Shown: positions 56,652 to 64,000 of the stretch, in pieces
How the letters are laid out: every line of letters starts with the position of its first letter
How positions within the stretch are numbered: the first letter of the stretch is position 1
Source: Rhododendron vialii
Taxonomy: Eukaryota > Streptophyta > Magnoliopsida > Ericales > Ericaceae
Assembly (NCBI RefSeq): GCF_030253575.1
Contig: NC_080560.1
Coordinates: forward strand, 41,215,001-41,279,000
Direction of reading: 5' to 3'
DNA: 64,000 nt
Made by a program: the position numbers and the translations under genes
Notes under the pieces: generated by a model
The model's input: only the letters and a program-made list of their open reading frames with translations
Told to the model about the DNA's origin: nothing
The model's database searches: none

Positions 56652-57290
56652 AGAAGATGCCTCCTAGATCAGTTGGTAGAGCAGATAATGAGCTTCTCAT
56701 TTGGTGGGAAGATCATCGGGCATTTTTGGAAATCTTTGAAAAAAGTAAAGGTTTTGAGAATTTTGGCGGTGATATGACTACTTTAATGTCTTTTATCTTC
56801 AAGTATGTCAGTGAAATCAAGGAGGATTTTAATCTGAATATTCCTACTAGATGCAGAAACATTAGATAAACAGCATGGTCTTTTTCCAGTTGGTTTGCTC
56901 GGGCTGAATACCTATGGAAGTGCCAAGGGCAATCAAGGTGCGCGCAGCTGGGTGCAGCCGAGTTTTAAGAGACAAGGAGGTGATTCGGGGGTCAGGCTAC
57001 TTCAGACGCTTGCTGAACAGCTCTCCTTTTGAAGCATAATTATGGAGCATCCTGAATGAGCTTACCTCTATCAAGCAGCAAGATTAGAAAGAATGCTGAA
57101 ATAGAGTCCGATTGCTCGCATCGCGGCTGTGAAGATGGAGGCTGATAGATCATGTGACATTGAAGAAATGTCCACAACTGATGAAGCCCCAGAACTACTC
57201 CATACGACATGATTTAAGGGAGGCTAACAAGGTGGCAGATAAACTTGCCAAGATTGGTGCAGCTCATGACCTTCAATGGTGCCAGTAACA
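56652..57290 (+). mobile_element. Truncated SINE joined to LINE RNase H relic (unit III)
   Basis: The SINE A-box ('tagatcagttggtagagc') is followed at about 56706 directly by the LINE fragment ('cgggcatttttggaaatctt'). The B-box and some 600 bp present in units I and II are deleted. The RNase H end is preserved (ANKVADKLAKIG at about 57225-57258). Confidence 0.7.
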
Positions 57291-57300
57291 GACCCCATTT

Positions 57301-59335
57301 GTTTCTGTGTCCCTTATTCGTATCTGTGCTTCTTGGATTGTATTGACAAAAGCTTAAATATCTTTTGTCATCAAATTGAGTTGATTCATTGTCTTTCATT
57401 TAGAGCATGCTCAAAGTAACTCTTCCTTCTGTGCATCTGTTGTATACACTGCTGTCAAGTTCAGGTTTTCCTCCATTAGCTATACGGCCTATGGGCTTCG
57501 TAGCCCTTTATGGGAACTATCTGAATTATGTGATATTGTGTTCTATTTCTACCAAACCGAGCCTTAAGCCGCATTCAATTGGGCTCGATTACTGCATGAA
57601 TCCGTCTTCTACATTGACGAGCTCTATCGAGGTATCGTGTTCAGTGATATTGCACTCTATTTCTGTTGGATTGTTTTCATTTTCTCAAGGCATGCTAATT
57701 GAGCTTTCCCTCCTTTTTCCTACCTTTTTCAGGGTTGAGGACTGTTGAATATATAGCTGATCCTGTGAAATTCTGTAATGGCAGTATATAAGCTTTTGAT
57801 GCAGAAATTCTGTCATGCTTTTGTTCACACAAGGTTGGCATTGTTTTGAGGATAAGATTCTGCTGCTTGTGCCCTGAATTGTTGAAGCTAAGAATAATCA
57901 CCTAAGAATTACTACTAGGACTATAAGGTTTTTTCCTTTAAGTGATGAGGAGAGCCTTTGGCCCAGTGAGTGGAGCCTGACTAGCCTCTTGCATGATTCA
58001 AGAAGAGAAATTCTTGGTACTTTCTAGTACTTCTTTTTGTTCGGCGTAAGGGGTGTTTGGGCCAGCTTACGGCACATCAACTAATTCATGTCGGGACTAT
58101 GAATTTTCACAATAAATTACTTTCTTGCATTTTGATCCCAAGAAGCAAACCGCGATCAATTATTCAGGGAGCAAATCCACCAACCAACTGGACTAACCCT
58201 TGGGGCTTACTTTATTGCACCTGAAAATTATTGGGACTCGATTGAGTTAATTTGCATTTTCAGTCCAAAGGAGTTCATTTTATAAGAAAAAAACTTGCTT
58301 GGAATTTTTGGGAGATCATTTCAGTCTTAAGGCCTAAATGAGTTCATTTCAGCCAAAGGCTTCCCTTGGCGTCTCTTAAACAAGCAAAAATAAATACCAA
58401 CTTATTTTGCATCCCTGGTCATCTCCACCAGTTTATACATAAGTCAAACACAAATCTAGCTATGCATAAAATCTAACCGTAACTGTTAAATTTAGATTTG
58501 AAAAGGGAGATTAAATTCTGTCCACCTCCAGTGAAAATCCCACCGTTGCCGCTACTGCCATTGGTTGTTTATTGCAATAATATAAACCGTTCATTTTATA
58601 GGTTTGGAGATTGGAAAGTGATATAATTTTGCGAAAAAATCATCTTGATCGAACATCCATAGGTAAATCAAAAATTGAATTATAGTTAATAAAAAAAATG
58701 GTATGATCCTGTCAATAATTTAAAGTCAAATTTATAAACCAAAATCCAACTTTCATATACCCATCGACGTTCGTTCAAGCTGATTTTTTTGGCATTACAA
58801 ACTATTTTTTGGGTCCTACAAAGGGAAAATGACGGCCAAGGATCCGATTACTGGTGTGAATGCACGGTGGAGCCTACGATGGATGGTGGAAACCGTAGAG
58901 TTTCCGGAGTTTCCATATGGGGTATAAAATTCGGTATAAATTTGATAGGGGTTAAAACTGGGGAAGAGACTTTGGTCCAGCTTCCTTGGAGCTAGTTTAG
59001 TCTAGTTTCACCGTATTACTCTGATGCTAGGCCTACAAAATTTGTCCTTTATTTCGTAGCTCTTCTGAGAAAAAATGTTAGCTAAGTTCTGCCAAGATTT
59101 TCGAGTTTTTTTATTCTTTTATTTTTATTTAATTTTTTTTTTGTGTTTGTTAATTTTGTGTTTAATTTTTGTAAATTATTGATTCGTCTCGTCAAGACAA
59201 ATTTAAAAAGTACAAAATTATGACTCTTACCCAAATGCTTTCGAAATATCCAAGCCAAAAAAGCTGACTTCCTCAATTCGGCTATTTTTTTGTCACACTT
59301 TATATATGAGCGGATTTAGCATGGTGTTAATATAT
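57301..59335. other. Old array flank, then unassigned intergenic DNA
   Basis: The part 57360-57700 is related to 38250-38470, so it ends the array. From about 57900 no match or gene is seen. At 58818 the phrase 'aagggaaaatgacggccaagga' also occurs at 22237, next to the MITE there, hinting at a shared small repeat. Confidence 0.4.
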
Positions 59336-59339
59336 TAGT

Positions 59340-59462
59340 AAATAGAGGATTCAAAGGCTATCTATAGCCTGAACCTCAAATTCCGCCCCCAGAGAGCACG
59401 AACTCTGGCGGGCCTCCGCCGGGGGAAACGAGACAATCAACTGAGCTAACTTGGTTCCTCTC
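59340..59462 (-). repeat. tRNA-derived SINE-like element
   Basis: The minus strand starts GAGGAACCAAGTTAGCTCAG (A-box TAGCTCAGTTGAT), with a B-box-like AGAGTTCGTGCTC about 45 nt later. The middle is GC-rich. Different family from the SINE in the array units. Confidence 0.55.
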
Positions 59463-59714
59463 GGCTTAGCTAATTTGCACCCTCAAATTAGTCCGTCTAG
59501 AAGACCCAAACAAATCACGAGTGATTTTCAGCAAATCTAACGGCCCCATTTCGTCCAATCCATCGAACGACAACTCCCCGTGTCCGCACCCGATAATAAC
59601 AAAAACATCGAAAAAGGAAAAAAAAATCAAAATCAAAACTGTACTCTCTCGCAGTGAATTTCAAATATATTTAAAGAAAGTTTAAACACGAAACATCGCA
59701 CGAAAAAACGCTTT

Positions 59715-62700
59715 GCTGCCTCCTTCGCCATTTCTCGTTTTCAAGTTTCGCGGTTGCCCCAAATTCCTTCCCTCTCTCTCTCATCTTCAATTCCCCTCTC
59801 TCTCCTCTCCTCTCTCTCTTCAATTCTCCGATGCGACCGTCGCGTGCTACGCCTTGATTCGGAATTCCGTAAGTGCGCCATTTGCTGATTTCGTTGCCTT
59901 TTTCCGATTACGACCTTCTTTTTTTTCATAATATTTTGGTTTTTGTTTTTGAGCTGTGTAATTAGGGTTTCGTCTCGGCAAATCGAGCTGTTGTTTTTGA
60001 ATTTTTGAATTCCCAGTACTGCAATGTCTTTTATATTTGCTTCCACGCTGTGTTGTATCCACTGTTTATGCTTCTTCAGTTAAAATCTCTCTTTTTTCAT
60101 CTTTTTTTTTCTTTTCCGATTTTTTGAAATTCCGCTTGTTTTTTTGCTGTTTCGCCGGAGATTTTAATGAATAATGGACCGATGTATATGTTTACTCCAT
60201 GTAAAGTACGTCAGATGTGTGTATTGTTGTTTACATGCACATTCAGTTTTTGCTGTGATATGTTAATTCCACTTGTTTTTTCCGCTGTTTCGTTCAAGAT
60301 TTAAATGAATAATGGACTGATGTATATACATTGTTTACTTACTCCATGTAAAGTATGTCAGATGTGTGTATTGATGTTTACATGCACATTCAGATTTTGA
60401 TGTGATTTGTTAATTTGAACTGGGATCAGCTCACCTCTGGTGGTGTAACATTGGAAATTTCAATCCTACCCCTTTTTTTTTTGCTTACAGTAGCAAGGGG
60501 GATTTTGATTGCGGCGCGGATTCTTCCCATACATGGTCTTTCGACTTTGCGGAGACCTGTGTTGTTGGAATCGAACCCTCGTCGTCAGCTTGGAAGGCTA
60601 GGGCTTGTAGTTGACTTCGGTTCAGCATTTTTGAGTTCTTTTATTTTGGAATACAAGGAAGAATTCAGTCTGGACCCGGATTTGAACTGGGGAAAAAGGA
60701 GTTGGAGTCGCTTTCGTAAAAGGTGAGGTCAGTAAATTTCATAGGCGGTGGTTAGGGTCTCTATCGAAGTCTGCTTTGAATCTCACTCCCATGTCGCGTT
60801 ACTGATGACCTCGTTGTAAAACTAATCATTGACTTCTTATTTCAGTTGGGTATTTGTTATGTTGAAAATATTTGATAAGCTAAATTCATGATGATTTCGC
60901 TAGTTCTAAAGGTGGGTCTGAGATTTGGTTAGAAAGGAAACGACCAGTTTTTTAGAATTTGCGCGTCCTCATCATTTAATCACTGGTTTGGAGCTTTTGC
61001 GTCATGGAGATAGGTTTTAGGTATAGGGTTATATATGAATGGCGAGCTTAAATTTGTGTTCATGTGTATGCATTTGAGTTGGAGCTGAAGCTTGTAGTGT
61101 AAAAAAATACATCAGTTGCAATTAGTGTAATAGGTTATATGATACATTTATTTATGTAGCTCATATTTAATGCTAAATTTGACATGCGAATTTAGATGGA
61201 ACTGAATAAATATGTTGAGCTTACTTGGAAAACTTTGTTGAGTGAAAGTTAGCTTATTTTATTAAGATTTAGTAGTATTATTATTGACGAGTCTGCCTTT
61301 TATGCTTAATCATATCCCATTTTATGAGGGAAGATGCCTTCATACGGCGGAACAAATTGTGTCTCTCTTTGGTCGTTCAGTCAAACTTTTAAGTTTTGTT
61401 TTAGACTTGTGCTTTTATTTGGCTCACTCTGCATTTGGTAATTTTGTCTTGTGACACATGTTGCTTGATGTGGCTCAGGTGATTAGGGGATTGATTCACT
61501 CATGGCCCCGACAAGAAAATCTAGAAGTGTGAATAAGCGTTTCTCTCATGTTAATGAGGCCTCTCCTAGTAAAGATGGAGATGCAAAGAAAAGCATGCAG
61601 CGGGTGAGTTTTTTTTTTTTTAATCTCTTACAAGATGTTGGTAATGTTAAAAATAATCAAAGAAGTCTCCCCATAAATCTGATGCCTTGTTCCCATTTGC
61701 TCAAATGGTGTCTTGCAAAATCTAATTTTTTGGCAGGCATAAAAAAAATAGTTATGATGGCTGAATTTCTTACTACGGGATGAAGATTTCACTTTTTATT
61801 TTGTCTATGGACGTAAGCCATTAGAAAAACACAGAGGCTTTAAGGATTTTTTGATTTTTGCATTTCCTTTTCTTTTTGCTAAACCCTATCTCCTGTGTGT
61901 GGTGGATTCAAATGCATAGTCTTCGGGGGTTCCACTGTCATGTCACCACAGGTTAAAGTTCGATCCCTTTTGTTCTTTGATTTGTTGATAAGAAACGAGA
62001 GAAGAGAAGACATCTTTCATTGCTATTCGGAGGAACAATTTCAAATACGCCAAGGTCAAATTTGTGATCATCTTGGCGATAGGCATAGTGGTCTGATTGT
62101 CATATCACATTCGTGTTCATTGGAGCTTTTACTTCCTTTTCTACCATACATATTTGGGCTGACATTCTTCATACCTCCTCAAACTATTCTCCTCGAGACG
62201 AGAGAGGATGTGTTCAATTAGAAAGAGAATCTATGATTAGAAATACTGATTCCATTCTTGTGGATGTTGGTTTTGTAATTTTATATGTCGTTACATCAAA
62301 TGGCTGCCTAGGATCTGACATTTGTTCTCATTTCTATGTTCATCTTTTTCAAAATTCCTCCTAATGAAATTGGTATATAATGAGACCGGTGGCAGTGTCC
62401 AATAACCAAACCAAACCGAGCCTTATGTCCCAATCACTTGGGGTTGGCTACAACTGGTGGTAGTGTCCAATAAGGAAAAAAATCAAGACAAGGAGGGAGT
62501 ACTACACTAGTTGATTTGAAGAGCATTTCATATAATGCTCGACAGTTTTGGCACTTTGTTTGATTCTGACATGACATGGGTGTGACTTCCTAAGGCTGAT
62601 TCAGCGTCAAAACATGAGTGTGCTATTGTTATGCTTTATTTGTGTTGTCCTATTCTAGGGATTATATTGTACTTGTAAATTTTATTGTTTTTTACTCATG

Positions 62701-64000
62701 TTTCAGTTGCATTGGCTGTCTCTTTACTTTCTATCGATAGTGTGATTAGTAGGGTTATAACTAAGTGGGCTTTGCACTCCTTCCCAACTGGGAGGGTAGA
62801 AGACTAATCCTTGCAAAGGCAAAGTTTAATTATTTCCTCCATCTTGTAGAGGTTGTTTGTTGCATTCTTTCGTCACCAAATATGGGGCAATTTATTGTAT
62901 TGAGGTTGTGGTGTCAAACTTATTATTAGCTGATTGTCTAGTTTGTTTTTTTTTTTTTTGGTTAAGTGTACCATTTTATAACCAACCAACTCAGAAAACA
63001 AAGGGAATAAACCCCAATACAAGCACCTATACAAAGAAGAATAACCTCACTACAATCTACATCTGTAGAAACAAAGAGAAAACAATATTACAGGGTAGCA
63101 TTCCCAAGGACTCTACTTGAGATATTCCACTCGCTACAAAGCCTTCATATAATTTCCTACCGATTGGTGGGGGAAATTGTTAAGTAGAAATAACATCTCT
63201 AAATCCCCTGGTAGTCTGTTGCAAGAGTTGAAATGGATGAATCTACATCTGAAGAGGAAGGGTATGCAGCAGTCTATCTGCAAACTCTCTCTTGCTGCTA
63301 CATTGTAGTATCATTTATGGAGGGAAATAAATACCAGGATTTTCCAAAATAAGATGGAAGAAGTGGATGGTGTGGTTCAGTAGATCATCACTGATGTAAA
63401 ATATTACATAAACTCTCGGAGGAATATCAAGAGTTCCTCTACTAATCAGTACTTGTGTCTGGTCTGGAACATTTCATGTATAATTTTTGCTTTCTCACAA
63501 GTTTAGTCTTGTATGCCTTAGATAGTCTACTGTGGACCTGTAGTCTTTGTTGGTTTCTGTTGTTTGTGTTCTGAAGTAGTGTTGGTCTAGGGGCCTAGGT
63601 GATTGCTGTGTTGCTGTTGGGTGCAGGGATCATGTCTCAGGTTCCTTTGGCTTTGCTTGGCCTCCTTTGGGGTTTTTTATTTGCTTGGTCTTGGTGTCTT
63701 TTTTTTTATCTTTCGTTACAAGGGTATGCCCCGGGGGTCTTGTCCTTGTTTTGTTCAATAAGATTTAACTTACCAAAAAAAAAAATCCTGCTGATGGACC
63801 ACAAAAAAGAAGGTTATACTATGTCTATTGCATAGCATTGCATTAGTTGAAAAAACCACAGTAAGACATTCTACTCATTATTTGCAATTATCTTTGAAAT
63901 GCTTAAAGTGTCGTGGCCTTTTGCAGAAACGAAAACTATCTGATTTGTTAGGTTCACAATGGAGCAAAGCAGAGCTGGAGCGTTTCTATGAAGCATATCG
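59715..64000 (+). CDS. ALY: ALWAYS EARLY (LIN9-like) SANT-domain protein, first exons, cut by window edge
   Basis: ALY proteins are plant relatives of LIN-9/Mip130, chromatin-bound cell-cycle and development regulators (DREAM-type complex). The CDS starts at 61502: exon 61502-61603 encodes [20 protein letters not shown] and the short Ser/Lys-rich stretch to the intron. Exon 2 from 63927 reads [25 protein letters not shown], the beginning of the SANT domain with its first Trp, and runs off the window. The joint CGG|AAA is in phase. Upstream are two probable 5'-UTR exons with good borders: about 59715-59868 (CC|GTAAGT), in pyrimidine-rich DNA, and 60491-60722 (TTACAG| to AAAAG|GTGAGG); a third begins at 61479. 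Intron 1 of the CDS holds two retroelement pieces. No fault is seen in the visible part. Confidence 0.88.
60130..60415 (+). repeat. Tandem duplication, two copies of about 145 bp, in the ALY 5'-UTR intron
   Basis: 'gctgtttcg' then 'atgaataatggac.gatgtatat', 'tactccatgtaaagta.gtcagatgtgtgtattg.tgtttacatgcacattcag' and 'tgtgat.tgttaatt' occur in order at 60148-60268 and 60290-60415. Confidence 0.88.
62940..63130 (-). mobile_element. Retroelement 3' end (poly-T start on plus strand)
   Basis: A T-run at 62946-62959 followed by 'ggttaagtgtaccattttata' reads on the minus strand as a 3' tail ending in poly(A). No coding domain is visible in the short piece. It sits in ALY intron 1. Confidence 0.4.
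63230..63787 (+). mobile_element. LINE 3' fragment in ALY intron 1
   Basis: The plus strand reads a plant-LINE C-terminal motif, [20 protein letters not shown] then [14 protein letters not shown] and YLCLVWN, with one TAG inside. A T/G-rich 3' UTR follows and a poly-A run at 63776-63785. The 5' part is missing, typical of truncated LINE insertion. Confidence 0.7.

Larger units (their letters stand above)
55627..57300 (+). repeat. Amplified array unit III (partial)
   Basis: Resumes at 'attaaattttcaatcttttaatacacgtgggagatagatt', the point matching 48460 in unit II, after the pararetroviral insertion. Contains flank, mTERF relic (56145), truncated SINE (56652) and LINE RNase H relic (56700-57290). 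The lectin-kinase and 122-bp-repeat segment is not present after it. Confidence 0.82.

Noticed and set aside
1-64000. CRISPR array, bacterial operon or ribosome-binding sites
   Set aside because: The direct repeats seen are microsatellites, satellite blocks or segmental duplications without unique spacers. The genes are plant nuclear genes with introns.

Overview
This is a window of a flowering-plant (eudicot) nuclear genome. The genes have introns, the intergenic DNA is AT-rich, and the families are plant ones: a plastid-type glycerol-3-phosphate dehydrogenase, plant mTERF proteins, AP-5 zeta, an L-type lectin receptor kinase fragment and an ALWAYS EARLY gene. TRIMs, Tourist-like MITEs, a PIF/Harbinger element, LINE tails, tRNA-derived SINEs and a plant pararetrovirus fossil also fit. 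Nothing in the sequence fixes the species.

Most of the window is one expanding and decaying tandem array of single-exon mTERF (mitochondrial/plastid transcription termination factor) genes. Three copies are intact (9716-10870, 19050-20204, 39555-40712; 384, 384 and 385 aa). Four are clear pseudogenes (5926-6409, 6835-7116, 33848-34596, 35300-36445). At least four more survive only as short C-terminal relics (about 21425, 37110, 41768, 56145). Their 3' flanks are also paralogous, so the duplication unit was larger than the gene. It carries a tRNA-derived SINE, a LINE RNase H relic and an echo of a Lunapark exon. From 41 to 57 kb a gene-poor version of this flank was amplified again. Two units about 6-7 kb long carry a broken lectin-receptor-kinase fragment and a 122-bp higher-order repeat, and a third partial unit is interrupted by a Caulimoviridae-like fossil (54.19-55.63 kb).

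Layout: 1.4-3.8 kb, GLY1/SFD1-type dehydrogenase on the minus strand with an in-frame stop; 4.8-7.4 kb, mTERF flank, Lunapark fragment and two mTERF pseudogenes; 7.4-7.8 kb, young TRIM; 8.0-9.2 kb, LINE tail; 9.7-10.9 kb, mTERF copy A; 12.0-18.4 kb, decayed PIF/Harbinger element with a Myb/SANT ORF, a DDE transposase and an extra RNase H1 N-terminal domain; 18.4-18.7 kb, MITE; 19.0-20.2 kb, mTERF copy B; 22.3-22.9 kb, MITE; 23.5-31.3 kb, eight exons of the 5' half of AP5Z1 on the minus strand, with the 3' half missing; 33.4-33.7 kb, older TRIM; 33.8-36.4 kb, two mTERF pseudogenes; 39.6-40.7 kb, mTERF copy E; 41-57 kb, amplified flank units; 59.7-64.0 kb, start of an ALWAYS EARLY (LIN9-like) gene running off the right edge.

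The genes do not form one pathway. The coherent story is a tandem organelle-transcription-factor family growing by unequal exchange, catching neighbouring gene pieces and collecting transposons in its spacers.
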